From Sphingobacterium yanglingense (GTDB taxonomy: Bacteria; Bacteroidota; Bacteroidia; Sphingobacteriales; Sphingobacteriaceae), in assembly GCF_004363245.1 (NCBI RefSeq), contig NZ_SNYV01000011.1, positions 620,001 through 684,000 on the forward strand: a stretch of DNA of 64,000 bases, read 5' to 3'. Positions 1 to 10,200 of this stretch are shown here, in pieces. The translations under genes and the position numbers were made by a program. The stretch's first letter is position 1. Each line of letters opens with the position of its first letter. The notes below the pieces were generated by a model. It was not told the DNA's origin and did not search any database. It saw only the letters and a list, made by a program, of their open reading frames with translations.

Positions 1-72
1 GGCTTAGACGATGTTGTAAATGCAATTGATGCTAAGCCGATCGTTAAAGCGTACAACAATTGGGGGTTATGA
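1..72 (+). CDS. C-terminal end of an upstream phage protein (partial)
   Basis: Frame 1 is open from the window edge to a TGA at 70-72 (24 codons, last residues NNWGL). The TGA overlaps the ATG of the next gene as ATGA, typical of translational coupling. By position it is probably another head-tail connector or the C-terminus of a head protein. Too little remains to assign it. Confidence 0.6.
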   Translation, partial: GLDDVVNAIDAKPIVKAYNNWGL

Positions 73-398
73 TCAGAAAGAGAGCGCATAAACTAAGGTA
101 TATCGAGGTTACTCCTGGTCAATCTTTTCAAGATGAAAATGGCGATTGGAAAACTGGTCCATTTACTGAAAAGGAAGTTGTTTTGAATTGTCGGGCTGAT
201 GTGAATAGCGGAGGTCGAACGATAAAGAACAACGATGGACAGGACTTTGTTTATAGCTTCTCAATTTATCTGAACAAAATACCCGAAAGCCTCGAGCGAG
301 GAACGTTCATTGAGATCATACTTGATAATAAAGTTATTGGAAGCGGTCATGCCATAATGCCATGGAGTTACCAAACAACAAACAAGATATGGGTCTAA
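69..398 (+). CDS. Putative head-tail closure/connector protein
   Basis: A 109-aa protein starting MIRKRAHKLR. The ATG at 69 overlaps the preceding stop; a TTG nine bases upstream is in frame but less likely. Size, beta-rich composition and position (before an HK97 gp10-like gene and two genes before the tail tube) fit a head-closure or stopper protein of the SPP1 gp16 type, which seals the DNA-filled head and joins it to the tail. The assignment rests on gene order more than on a recognised motif. Confidence 0.6.
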   Translation: MIRKRAHKLRYIEVTPGQSFQDENGDWKTGPFTEKEVVLNCRADVNSGGRTIKNNDGQDFVYSFSIYLNKIPESLERGTFIEIILDNKVIGSGHAIMPWSYQTTNKIWV

Positions 399-835
399 AG
401 CCGCGCTTTACACGAAGTGTCATAAGTCAGGCTGTAGAAAAGCATAAGGCTCAATTCCGAGAAGCTGTAATAAACAGATTCGAGCTAGTGGGATGGGAGT
501 TTGTGAAAGCAGCTCGTGAAAAAACAGCTAATGAAGGAGGCTTTAACGATGTGACCGGTAACCTTAGAAGTTCTATAGGTTTTGCTATAGTTGACCATGG
601 TCGAATTGTTCAAGAAAACTTTGACGGAGCCCAAGCAATCGGTAAGCAAGAGGCGGAAAGTTTTATAAGTGAACTATTGGGAGATTTTGAAGATGGTTAC
701 GCGCTTATTGTTGTTGCAGGGATGGGATATGCTGCCGCTGTCGAAAGTAAAGGAAAAGACGTTATAACAGGATCCAGTTTAGAGGCCGAAGCGACTTTAA
801 AAACTGCAATTAGAATGTTAAAAAGGAGTTTATGA
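389..835 (+). CDS. HK97 gp10-like tail completion protein
   Basis: A 148-aa protein from ATG 389 (MGLKPRF). An in-frame ATG at 362 would give 157 aa but a longer overlap with the gene before. It has the look of the HK97-gp10 / tail-completion family: a helical N-terminus, the motif VTGNLRSSIG near the middle, then a short segment with AAAVESKGKDV. Such proteins sit at the head-tail interface of long-tailed phages. The 3' end overlaps the next start as ATGA, so it is probably coupled to it. Confidence 0.7.
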   Translation: MGLKPRFTRSVISQAVEKHKAQFREAVINRFELVGWEFVKAAREKTANEGGFNDVTGNLRSSIGFAIVDHGRIVQENFDGAQAIGKQEAESFISELLGDFEDGYALIVVAGMGYAAAVESKGKDVITGSSLEAEATLKTAIRMLKRSL

Positions 836-1275
836 TAACGAGTATCGAAGCCGGAAATATGTTGTTTTCCTTTTTGGGAAAATCGATTCTTATGACTGAC
901 ATAAATAAGCCAAGCGGTGAGTTATGCAAGTTTGAAAGGGCAGAAGGATCCACCAAAGAGGACATTGTTATTAACACACTTGGATTAAACCGTGAACCGG
1001 TTCAGAAAGGTGTTTTAATCGTTAATATTTATGTGAGCAACCTTGATCCTGCAAAAATTCCAAATATCGGCACTGGAAGAAATAGACCTGATACGGCGAG
1101 ATTACTTTATTTATCTAAGCTTTTCCAATCTGTATTTAACGATAACGATGAGACAGTTTCAGAGGTTTGGATAAATCAAGATACGTGCTTTGAAATTACG
1201 AGTGATGATCAGTTTTCTGATGTAAACAATCAGCATTACATAAGTTTTAGAATTAATTTTTTTACCATAAAATAG
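832..1275 (+). CDS. Putative tail terminator protein
   Basis: 147 aa, no signal peptide or membrane segment. It sits immediately before the tail tube gene and after the gp10-like gene, the usual place of the tail terminator that caps the tube and joins it to the head. I see no diagnostic motif, so the role is inferred from synteny. Its ATG overlaps the previous stop (ATGA) and it ends 7 nt before the tail tube start. Confidence 0.5.
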   Translation: MITSIEAGNMLFSFLGKSILMTDINKPSGELCKFERAEGSTKEDIVINTLGLNREPVQKGVLIVNIYVSNLDPAKIPNIGTGRNRPDTARLLYLSKLFQSVFNDNDETVSEVWINQDTCFEITSDDQFSDVNNQHYISFRINFFTIK

Positions 1276-1282
1276 AAAGAAA

Positions 1283-1804
1283 ATGGCTAGACCAAAAAAC
1301 GTGTTAGGCTTAAAGGCAGTTAAAATGGGTGCCGTTGGAGCCGATGGAGGAATGGGTACAGTCTTAACAGAGATTTTGGGGGCTACTGTAAAGGGGACCG
1401 CATCGTTAGTGTTAAATGAAGGCAGTTATACTGAAATAGAAATCGAGGAAGAGGATGTTGCTTATGACGAGTTGACCACACAGGCGCCAAAATGGGCGTT
1501 TACTTTGGAATCTTACAATATGTCTGGAAAAGCATTGTCTGAAATGGGCGCTGGTGATCTTGAACCTGGTACCGCGGGTGCACCTGATTCGATCGGAATG
1601 GACGTTCCTATTGATCAGGAAATGTCTATAGAATGTGAGACTAAAAATGGAGCGAAATTGCAAATCGCGAGAATGTTAGTTCGGATCCGTCCACAATTCG
1701 ACTTGATGAAAGAGCAATTCGGTAAGGTAATCGTGACAGGTACACCATTGAAACCAACGAAAGCAGGATTGAAAACCGTTGTTAAAACTGATGCTCCGGC
1801 ATAA
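1283..1804 (+). CDS. Major tail tube protein
   Basis: A 173-aa soluble protein rich in beta-type sequence (MARPKNVLGL start; repeated Gly/Val/Thr/Glu segments), of normal length for a siphovirus tail tube subunit. It lies just before the frameshifting chaperone and the tape measure, the canonical slot for the tube. It should be the most abundant tail protein, and the strong hairpins just after its stop fit a need to separate its expression from the genes downstream. No Ig-like C-terminal decoration is seen. Confidence 0.75.
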   Translation: MARPKNVLGLKAVKMGAVGADGGMGTVLTEILGATVKGTASLVLNEGSYTEIEIEEEDVAYDELTTQAPKWAFTLESYNMSGKALSEMGAGDLEPGTAGAPDSIGMDVPIDQEMSIECETKNGAKLQIARMLVRIRPQFDLMKEQFGKVIVTGTPLKPTKAGLKTVVKTDAPA

Positions 1805-1809
1805 CAAAG

Positions 1810-1849
1810 TAGACAAATCGGCTCTTTTGTCTATCATTTGAGCCGATTT
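1810..1849 (+). promoter_or_regulatory. Two overlapping, mutually exclusive RNA hairpins after the tail tube gene
   Basis: TAGACAAA (1810-1817) pairs perfectly with TTTGTCTA (1826-1833). AAATCGGCTC (1815-1824) pairs perfectly with GAGCCGATTT (1840-1849). The stems share 1815-1817 and interleave, so they are either alternatives or, if the shared bases open, an H-type pseudoknot. The second arm is followed by an AT-rich stretch. It may act as attenuator, terminator or 3' stabiliser between tube and chaperone. Confidence 0.6.
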
Positions 1850-1861
1850 ATTTATTCCCTT

Positions 1862-2332
1862 ATGAAAGAAACAACTCAAGATACTATAAACGCCTTTTTA
1901 GACGAGGGGGATATCATGAATATTCCAATTCTACCTAAAAATAAATGGCACGGCTTTCTACAAAAGATCGGGGTTTGCAAAAAGCATCTAACCTATACTT
2001 TAAGGAGAATAAGAGTCGGTAACCGGGAGCGTATAGCACAAAAGGGATTGAATATCCCTGATGAAATAAATGACGGTACACCATTGCTGACAAAGATTTT
2101 CGAACTATCTACGAGCAATAACGCCGACTTGATTTATTGTGCAGCTGTGGCGCTTCAAAATGACAGAAATGAACCTACAGAAGAATTGTTAGACACCTTG
2201 AAATGGGTTGATGACGATTTACTTTACAGTATTTTGGAGAGAGGACTTTCCGAAATAGACATTCAAAATTTTTTAAAATCTATTGTCTTGATGAAGGGAA
2301 CAAACAGTTTGATGAAAACGGAAACCCAATAG
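1862..2332 (+). CDS. Tail-assembly chaperone, zero-frame (short) product
   Basis: 156 aa from ATG 1862 (MKETTQDTIN). An in-frame TTG at 1838 would put the start inside the preceding hairpin and is rejected. The protein lies between tail tube and tape measure, where lambda has G/GT. A T TTT TTA heptamer at codons 137-138 allows a -1 shift into a second open frame, so two proteins with a common N-terminus are expected. Sequence similarity to named chaperones is not evident by eye. The identification rests on position plus frameshift. Confidence 0.8.
   Translation: MKETTQDTINAFLDEGDIMNIPILPKNKWHGFLQKIGVCKKHLTYTLRRIRVGNRERIAQKGLNIPDEINDGTPLLTKIFELSTSNNADLIYCAAVALQNDRNEPTEELLDTLKWVDDDLLYSILERGLSEIDIQNFLKSIVLMKGTNSLMKTETQ
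2269..2275 (+). other. Programmed -1 ribosomal frameshift site (T TTT TTA)
   Basis: In the chaperone frame the codons are AAT TTT TTA AAA, so bases 2269-2275 form a canonical X XXY YYZ heptamer with X=T, Y=T, Z=A. After slippage both tRNAs re-pair well (TTT TTT) and translation continues with AAA at 2275. By eye I see no strong stem-loop or pseudoknot within about 60 nt downstream. Confidence 0.85.
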
Positions 2333-2559
2333 AAAAAGACAAGCCTAAAAGATATCCAGGAGATAATAGCCTGAATGCACAAATAAACAATTATAGAAAG
2401 TATTTCCGTGATAGCTCTGACTATATAAAATGGGAATTATCCTATTACAATTTCTTATGTGATTTGGTAACTATCCCAAGCGTAGATACAAATGACAAAG
2501 AAGAGAATGAGGTTGAAGGAAAAGATGAAGAAGAAGAGTTTTTGAGTAAGATCCTATAG
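2275..2559 (+). CDS. -1 frame extension of the tail-assembly chaperone (T domain of a GT-like fusion)
   Basis: From 2275 the -1 frame is open for 94 residues (KIYCLDEGNK..., ending EEEEFLSKIL) to a TAG at 2557-2559, three bases before the tape measure ATG. It contains no ATG, so it is expected only as the C-terminal part of a fusion joined at 2275: 138 + 94 = 232 aa. The extension is aromatic in the middle (KWELSYYNFL) and highly acidic at the end. In lambda the equivalent T domain binds the tape measure during tail assembly. Confidence 0.85.
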   Translation, partial: KIYCLDEGNKQFDENGNPIEKDKPKRYPGDNSLNAQINNYRKYFRDSSDYIKWELSYYNFLCDLVTIPSVDTNDKEENEVEGKDEEEEFLSKIL

Positions 2560-2561
2560 GA

Positions 2562-5500
2562 ATGGCAGAAGTAAATAGATTAGAGTGGGATGCCTATATC
2601 CGAGATTCCGAGTTGATGGCATCGGTTAATCGAATAGAGCGCAGAGTTAACGGCATGGTTGATAATGTCACTAGAAGTGGCAAAGGCATGGAAGAGGTAT
2701 TTTCCAAAATGGCCAAGGCTGCCACGGCATTTTTCACAGTTAATCAAGCGCAAAATTTTGTACAGCAACTAGTCAAAGTACGATCCGAATTCCAGCAGCT
2801 TGATATAGCTTTTACTACTATGCTTGGTAGTAAAGAAAAGGCAGACAAGTTGACAAAAGATCTGATAGATTATGCTATGTTGACTCCTTTCGGGATGAAG
2901 GAATCTGCAAACGCAGCGAAACAACTGCTGGCTTACGGTTCCACTGCTGAAGATATAAAGCAAGAGCTTATAATGTTGGGGGATGTCGCCGCTGGTACAT
3001 CCCAGCCAATAGGAGAACTTGTCTATCTGTACGGAACCTTGCGAACCCAGGGACGCGCCTACATGATGGACATTCGTCAATTCGCTGGCCGTGGTATTCC
3101 AATCTATAAAGAACTTGCAGAAGTTTTAAAAGTTGATGTCAGTCAAGTTAATGCTTTTGTCGAAGCTGGTAAGGTTGGGTTTGCGGAAGTGCAAAAGGCT
3201 TTTCAAAACATGACCGCTCAAGGTTCTATGTTTGGTGGTTTGATGGAAGCTCAATCAAAAACAATTCAAGGAGAGCTTGAGCGCTTAGGCGATGCTTACG
3301 ATATGATGTTAAATAAAATGGGAACCCAAACAGAGGGAACCATTTCCAACGTAATTAAAGGAGCATCAGTCATTATAGAGAATTATGAAACGGTCCTAAA
3401 TATTATGGGCGCGTTGGTAATTACATACGGTGCATATAGGGCCGCTTTAATTGCTACAGCTGCATTACAGCAGGTGAGTGCCGCAAGAGCGGTTGGAATG
3501 ACAAGTGCTGAACTATTGCACCTAGGAGCCATAAGCGCTAAGACTGCAGCTATGAAAGTCTTAAATGCTGTCATGGCCGCCAATCCAGCAATTTTTATGA
3601 CTGCAAGTATTTTAGGGCTAACGGCTGCTGTGTATGCATTAACTCAAGTTACTGACGCGACAAGTGCGGCACAAGAGCGTTTGGCTGTTGTACAGGAGGT
3701 AGGAGCAAAAAAAGCTGATGAAGAAAAGAGAAGTGTTGAACAATTGGTCGCAGTAATAAAAGATCATACTGCTTCTGTTGAACAACGCAAATCTGCTTAC
3801 GACAAGTTGCAAGCTCAAACCAAGGGAATTCTTTCTTCCTTTAGTCAAGAAGAGATAGCTATCGGAAAGGCATCAGATGCTCTAGCAACTTACGTTCAAA
3901 ACATTGGCCGTGCCGCTTCTGCACGAAAGGCGTTTGACGAATTTAATGCATTAGCCGAACAACTTGAAGTCATAAATCGCAAAGGTATTGACGGTGTAGG
4001 TATTTGGGAAAGGACTGGGCGTGCGATGCAAAATGCCTTTGGAGTTAATGGATCCGATGCAGCCAAATCATTTTGGGGATTTGGGGATAAGAAAGGAGAC
4101 AACTTTATTGTTGATCAACAGAAAGATGTCCTAAAGAAGCAGATGGATGAACTTCAAAAAGAATTCGGCAAGGAATTTAAAGGTTTCATTTCCGGAGTTG
4201 AGGACACAGTAAAAGATACTACGCCTTCCAGTCTATTTGTTGAAGGGTTAAAAGATCCGATCAAGAATTTCAACAGCCTTATTAGGTCGGTATCAAATAA
4301 AGGTGAGCTTGATACCCTGAAAAAGGCGATTACAGAAAAAATGGAAGCATTGGCTCCTGGTGATAGTCAGATAGCCGGGTTAAAATCTAAGCTTAACCAA
4401 ATTGCAAAGCTTGAGGAAGCTTATTCTATTACAAAGCCCAAATCAGATGAGTCTATAGCTAATTCTCAATTTCAAGATGCAGAACGCTATTTAGCTGCTT
4501 ATGAAAAGATTACTAATGCAAGGCAACAAATGCTTAACTCACTACTTCATCAAGATCAACAGGAAATTGCTTCAACGAAACAAAAGTACGATTCCCTTCG
4601 TGACGAGATTCGCAAGTTTAATGCTGATCCAAAAAATAAAACTAAAATCGATGTAAAACAGATTGACGAGATAGAGAGACGAGATTTAAACGAGGTTATT
4701 AACAAGCAAGCGAACACACGTAAGTTAACGCAGTACCAAGAAGATTATACTAACTACTTGAAGTACGAGCAACTTAAAAAAGAAGCAGGCGACCAGTTTG
4801 CTAATGAGCAGTATGGCAAGTATGTAAATGTAGTTGAGAAGATGAAGGGCGAATACGCTGGTCTAGCTGCAAGGCAACAAATAACAGGTTTGTCCGGCGC
4901 TGATGAGAAGTATTTCAAAGAGCTAGAGACGTTGTTAAAGGCTCACGGTGAAAAGGAGAAGGAAGAACGGAATTCACGTTTTGTAGAAGCATTAAAATTG
5001 TCTGAAACATTTTCTTTTAAAGAACAGGCAATTCGAAAAAAACACGCCGATGCTTTCAAAGAACTAGAAAAGCAAAAGACTTCTATTACAGAAAAAGAGT
5101 TTAAAGAACGTACAGAAGTTCTTAAAAAGGCCCAGCAAGACGAACTAAAATCATTGGTTGAATCAAATCCTGAGTACGAGAAGGCGATGAAAGATATTGA
5201 TGAGTCTTCTAAATGGTTGCTTGCCGAGGCTTTTAAAAGAGGTAAAGATATTGTCGATAAAATTATTGACGGGATGAGTATTACTCCTCAACAAAAATCA
5301 GAGCTAAAGAAAGTATATGGTGAGATTTTCGATAAAGGCGCAAAAGATGCCGAAGGTGGGGATTTACAAAGATATGAAGCTGCAGTAAGTTCTTTTGAGC
5401 AATTAGTTAATTCAGCTACACAGTTTGATGGAACAATGAGCAATAGTTTAAAGACTATTGGTTCAATGATTAGGCAAGTTGGAGATTTAACCAAAACTCT

Positions 5501-6839
5501 TAGTGATGTAGGGTCGGGGATGTCAAAAAGTGGTACCGTATTAGCTGTTGCTGGGGCTATCGTATCGATGATAGGAGGTATCACCGAAGCCATATCTAAT
5601 GCCAGGTTTGCAAAACGTGAGCAATATCAAAATCAGATTGATTACAGCAATGATTATCAATTAAAGCAAGTTGAAGCAATTACCAAAGCTCTAGAGCGTC
5701 AGCTTGCTCTGATCCAGGAGATATATGGGACTGATCGCGTTAATGAGTATTCACGGGTTGTAAAAGAGTCAACAGATGCATTTAATAATGCTATTAAGTC
5801 ATTTGATGGTGTTTCTGCTCCGACTTCCACGAGTGGAGTAAAAGACAAGAATCTACAACACATCATGTCAGGTAATGCTGGTTTGGTAAAGTTTAAGCTT
5901 ACAGGTGATAGTTTTTATGATGACTTCATAAAAAAGCTTAATGAGGGGGCAGATTTTGAAAAAGCATTCGGCAAGAAAGGGAGCAAGCAATACGATATGG
6001 CAGCAGCTGTTCTCAAGAGAATGATAAATGATGGAATGCTGAAACCTATTGAGCTTGGTTTTTCAACAATTGAAGATATTACCGTCGCTAAGATTGAGGA
6101 CCTACAACGCTTGATTGATGAAGGTAAATTGGATGATATATCGAAGAGACAAGCTGAGGCAATCATCAATAGTTACAATATCCTAAAAGATGCTATGAAT
6201 CAGTTGCGAGAAGAGTTAACTGGTGTAGCGTTTACCTCTTTGACTAATGGCATTGTTTCCATGTTTGAGCAAGGGAAAACCAGCGTTAAACACTTTACAG
6301 AATTCTTTGAAAAGCAGATGCAACAAGCTGTATTGAAAGGGTTTTCCCGTAAGATGATTGAAACCCAAATGCAGTCGTGGTATGAAGAATTTTATAAGGC
6401 AAGCGAGAGCAATGGCGGATTAGATGCAGGTGAAATAGAAAACCTTCGTAAAGCCTATTTCGGTATTATGGAAAAAGCTAATGCTGAGTTTGAAGAGCTT
6501 AAAAAGCTTGGAATAGGATTGGGTGGAGAGGGGTCTTCCTCCCAAAGTGAACTTTCCAAAGGGATTCAAAGTATGTCAGAAAAACAAGCCGATCGCGTGG
6601 AAGCTGAATTGGGAGGTTTGCGGCTCGCTCAATTAGCATTGGTGGAATTAGAGAGGACCAATCACGCAGATAATGTACGAATCATGAACTACCATTTAAA
6701 TGAACTGTCTGCAATCAGTAACAATACATACCGGACGGCTAATAACACAGATCGCCTGGCTAACATCGAAACGGCCATCGTACAACTAAACAGCAAGATT
6801 ACAAACACAGATGCTATCAGGAGGGGCGCAGGTTTATAA
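2562..6839 (+). CDS. Tail tape measure protein
   Basis: 1425 aa, which sets tail length and is ejected with the DNA. Residues about 80-190 match the tape-measure N-terminal domain (TIGR02675 type): MLGSKEKADKLTKDLIDYAM, then TPFG, then RQFAGRGIPIYKELAEVL. Hydrophobic membrane-like segments lie at about 277-360 and 985-1008, with long charged coiled-coil stretches between (about 370-980). The C-terminus is again helical. It starts 3 nt after the frameshifted chaperone and its TAA overlaps the next ATG (TAATG). No lytic transglycosylase or peptidase domain was recognised. Confidence 0.95.
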   Translation: MAEVNRLEWDAYIRDSELMASVNRIERRVNGMVDNVTRSGKGMEEVFSKMAKAATAFFTVNQAQNFVQQLVKVRSEFQQLDIAFTTMLGSKEKADKLTKDLIDYAMLTPFGMKESANAAKQLLAYGSTAEDIKQELIMLGDVAAGTSQPIGELVYLYGTLRTQGRAYMMDIRQFAGRGIPIYKELAEVLKVDVSQVNAFVEAGKVGFAEVQKAFQNMTAQGSMFGGLMEAQSKTIQGELERLGDAYDMMLNKMGTQTEGTISNVIKGASVIIENYETVLNIMGALVITYGAYRAALIATAALQQVSAARAVGMTSAELLHLGAISAKTAAMKVLNAVMAANPAIFMTASILGLTAAVYALTQVTDATSAAQERLAVVQEVGAKKADEEKRSVEQLVAVIKDHTASVEQRKSAYDKLQAQTKGILSSFSQEEIAIGKASDALATYVQNIGRAASARKAFDEFNALAEQLEVINRKGIDGVGIWERTGRAMQNAFGVNGSDAAKSFWGFGDKKGDNFIVDQQKDVLKKQMDELQKEFGKEFKGFISGVEDTVKDTTPSSLFVEGLKDPIKNFNSLIRSVSNKGELDTLKKAITEKMEALAPGDSQIAGLKSKLNQIAKLEEAYSITKPKSDESIANSQFQDAERYLAAYEKITNARQQMLNSLLHQDQQEIASTKQKYDSLRDEIRKFNADPKNKTKIDVKQIDEIERRDLNEVINKQANTRKLTQYQEDYTNYLKYEQLKKEAGDQFANEQYGKYVNVVEKMKGEYAGLAARQQITGLSGADEKYFKELETLLKAHGEKEKEERNSRFVEALKLSETFSFKEQAIRKKHADAFKELEKQKTSITEKEFKERTEVLKKAQQDELKSLVESNPEYEKAMKDIDESSKWLLAEAFKRGKDIVDKIIDGMSITPQQKSELKKVYGEIFDKGAKDAEGGDLQRYEAAVSSFEQLVNSATQFDGTMSNSLKTIGSMIRQVGDLTKTLSDVGSGMSKSGTVLAVAGAIVSMIGGITEAISNARFAKREQYQNQIDYSNDYQLKQVEAITKALERQLALIQEIYGTDRVNEYSRVVKESTDAFNNAIKSFDGVSAPTSTSGVKDKNLQHIMSGNAGLVKFKLTGDSFYDDFIKKLNEGADFEKAFGKKGSKQYDMAAAVLKRMINDGMLKPIELGFSTIEDITVAKIEDLQRLIDEGKLDDISKRQAEAIINSYNILKDAMNQLREELTGVAFTSLTNGIVSMFEQGKTSVKHFTEFFEKQMQQAVLKGFSRKMIETQMQSWYEEFYKASESNGGLDAGEIENLRKAYFGIMEKANAEFEELKKLGIGLGGEGSSSQSELSKGIQSMSEKQADRVEAELGGLRLAQLALVELERTNHADNVRIMNYHLNELSAISNNTYRTANNTDRLANIETAIVQLNSKITNTDAIRRGAGL

Positions 6840-7258
6840 TGAGTAATTACAGAATCAACGGGCAAGATCCTGAGACGCTTTATAATTTACAAATACTAAA
6901 AGGTATTTACGAGCAACTAGATCAGAAAGCCGAATTGAAAGACAATGGTCTATCGATAGATTGGGCAGAAGAAAACGGCACAGAGCGTTATCATGGGTTG
7001 CAACGTTTCAAAAGCAAAACATACAATATCCAATGTCTGATAAAGTGCAATACATCTGCAGAGTATGATGCATCTATTGAGGCATTCGATGATTTCATTG
7101 ATACAGCAGGAGAATTCAACTTAGACATTGTCTCAAAAAACAAACGATTAAAGGTGTCCTTTTTGAATATGACCAATTTCAAAAAATACGGCAACAGCGC
7201 AACTTTCACGCTGGTATTGGCAGATGATTATCCAACTGAAAAATTTACAATTAGCTAG
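6839..7258 (+). CDS. Putative distal tail (Dit-like) protein
   Basis: 139 aa, starting MSNYRINGQD and translationally coupled to the tape measure (TAATG). It contains beta-strand-rich segments (YNIQCLIKCN, ATFTLVLADDY) and no membrane segment. The place between tape measure and the large tail-tip protein is that of the distal tail protein, which forms the hub at the tail end. Family membership is inferred from order and length, not from a motif I can name. Confidence 0.5.
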   Translation: MSNYRINGQDPETLYNLQILKGIYEQLDQKAELKDNGLSIDWAEENGTERYHGLQRFKSKTYNIQCLIKCNTSAEYDASIEAFDDFIDTAGEFNLDIVSKNKRLKVSFLNMTNFKKYGNSATFTLVLADDYPTEKFTIS

Positions 7259-7261
7259 GGT

Positions 7262-10200
7262 ATGATACACGAGATAAAGAGAGGAAACACAGTTATTTGG
7301 AGCGGTAAAGCTATCGGGCGTCAGTACAGACGTATTATGCAGGAAGACCGTGTAGAGGTGACCATAAATACGGCAAGTGCGATAAAATTCAAGAAAGGTG
7401 ATATGTTGGTTGCTTACGGGCAAACCTACAAGCTGAACCGTCCCGAAAACATCAGTAAAAAGAATACGCAGATAGGTTATTCTTACGAGATCGAGTTCGA
7501 AGCATTGTATTATGACTTCGGCAAATGGATTCTTTACACCCTAGATAAGAACAACTCTTTGAAGGAGCCTGCTGTTTATCTGATGGGTGATGCTAAAGCA
7601 ATCCTGGGCTTGGTTATTCAGAATGCAAACCGCGCTTCCAGTGGGTGGACTTTGGGTGTTATCGATGATACTGAGGTTTTCCAGTGGACGTACAATGGAG
7701 GGAAGCTATTGACAGTTATACAGGACATCGCCGATCAGACGAATCTTGAATTTTGGTTCGACAACGGTGGTAAGCGTCTGAATTTAACGAGACGTCAGCC
7801 TGTAACAGGTATTCAGCTTGCATACGGCAAAGGGAAGGGTTTATATGAGCTTTACCGCTCTAGACGGGACAATCCGGTCGTTACGCACTTGACAATCTTA
7901 GGAGGCTCGCAAAACATTCCTAACAACTACGGTTTCCGTGAGATTCAGCCTACAGGGGGTAACCCGATGGTTAATCCGAATTATGTAGCCGGTATGGATC
8001 GCGTGGAAAATACGGTAGTATACGAAAACATCTATCCGAGATTGATTGCTAAGGTGACGGCCACGAGCGCGCCAAATGTGATCCGTTCAACCGATATCGA
8101 TTTCAATTTGAATGATCACCTACTTGATGACGGAACCAGTGCGCAGATCGCCTTTACTTCAGGGTTATTAAATGGTTTTAAGTTCACTATTCAAAAAACA
8201 GGATATGTACATGCGACTAGACAGGTAACTTTCAACATTATTCAGGATGATAAGGCTTATCCGGGGGGAGTTCCTGATACCTTATTGAAACCTGCAGTTG
8301 GGGATAGCTTTGTTTTCTTGAACATCGATATGCCTGCTACCTATGTGACGAATGCAGAGGGAAGGGTAAAGGACACAGGTGATCAGTACTTTGCGGAAGA
8401 AGGTGTTGAACAGTTCGACTGGTCTGCAAAGATCACTCCTAAGTTTGCATTAGAAAATAATACAGAGCTAGTTCTTGGCGGATTGGTTCATCTTAAAGCT
8501 GACGATATCGGCTTTGATGGTAATATCCGAATCGATAGCTATTCGCGCGATCTACAGGAATCGTACCGGTATGATTTTACGTTAAGCAACATTATATCGA
8601 TCAATAGCCTTGTAAGGCAACGGAACCAAAGCGACCGATTGGCCAACACTGTAACCAAAGGTATTTCGTCTGATGGGCTATCGACAAAAGCAACCTATGC
8701 GGAGCGTGCAGGATATGCCGGTACCGCAGGGCATGCAGCTACAGCAACCAATGCTGCTACGGCAAACTTTGCAAGTGAAGCAGCTCATGCAGCATTGGCC
8801 GATCATGCTACAAATGCTGACCATGCATTGAAAGCTGATCTAGCTACACGAGCAATCAAAGCGGATCTAGCTGATAACTCTATCCTATGGAATGGACTGG
8901 CGCAACCCAATTATCTTACACAACCTGTCCGTCCTGTTGATAGTCCAAAGTTCGAAGGGGTGTCTTCTCCTTCTTTTCAGAGTGGTTGGACTGGTAGTGG
9001 ATATAGAGTCTCTAAAGATGCTAATGGTAAATACATATTAGAGGTTGACGGCCTTTTTGTGCGCGGTGAAGCTAATTTCTACAGCCTTGTCGTTAATGAG
9101 CTTAGAGCTACTAACGGAGCATTGATCGTGTCGGACGGTATTGAGATTACTGGAGCAACAAAGACAGGCAATAACTACGTGTGTACATTCGATACTGATG
9201 GAGGCACTATCGGCAATCCTTTTAGGGTTGATGACGTGGTGAAATGTCAGGTGTGGAATGGTAAAGCTGCAAAGCTTTTTGTTGGACGCGTGTTATCGAC
9301 TACATCATCCAGTTTCACTATATCGATACTGCAAGGTTCGTCCATTCCTACTGAGGGAGATCACATCGTAAGGATAGACAACTTTACAGACAATAACCGC
9401 AAGGGCATCGTTTACATTACGGCTAGTGATTCCGGTGCACCTTATGTTGATACTGTCTACGGCATGTGGACATCTCCATCGACTAGTATACGCACGAGAA
9501 TGGGGAATCTGTCTGGTATTGTTCACCCTACTTTAGGGACATTGACGGGGTTTGGACTATATGCTCAAGGGGCATATATAGATGGTGTGTTAGTCGCCAA
9601 AGCTGGTAGTAACGTCTACAATAAGGGAGAAACGCAAGCCGAAATAAGCAATGCTGAAGGAAGGATCAATCTTTCAGTGACCAATAAGATTGATGGTATT
9701 AAAGTAGGTGGAAGGAATTTGTTAAGTGGTTCCAAATCAAGTGGTCTAATCACAACGAATAGTACAAAAGAATTTACTTTATCTACTTGGGCAGGAGTAG
9801 TATGGTCTGCTGATAACTCAGGGGCTTTACTTGTTGATGGGGAAACATACACTATTGGGTATGATGCGGAACTAATAGCTAGAACATCTGTACCAACACC
9901 ATTTGGTTATCAAGTTGGTTTTGCTCTATATAACGGCACTAATAGTATATCTCTATTATCGGCTACACTCAAAACGTTAGGTCAAAAAGAACGTAAAGTA
10001 ATTTCTTTTGTTGCGCCAGTTAATAGTAAGAACTATGCTCTATTAGCTTATACTAATAGATACACAACAAACGGGAATACACCTGTAGGTTTTGATACAG
10101 TAAAATTCACTAACCTTCAATTAGAAAAAGGTAATAAAGATACGGATTGGGGGCCTGCATATGAAGATATTGACGCAAGCATAGATACTGTTAAAAGTTC

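Noticed and set aside
1838..1861. TTG start for the tail-assembly chaperone
   Set aside because: The codon lies in the hairpin region. ATG 1862 is unstructured and gives a normal N-terminus.
8690..8880. DNA satellite in the tail fiber gene
   Set aside because: The Ala-rich stretch is protein-level repetition (coiled-coil heptads); codons differ and there is no fixed DNA period. The same holds for 11510-11700.
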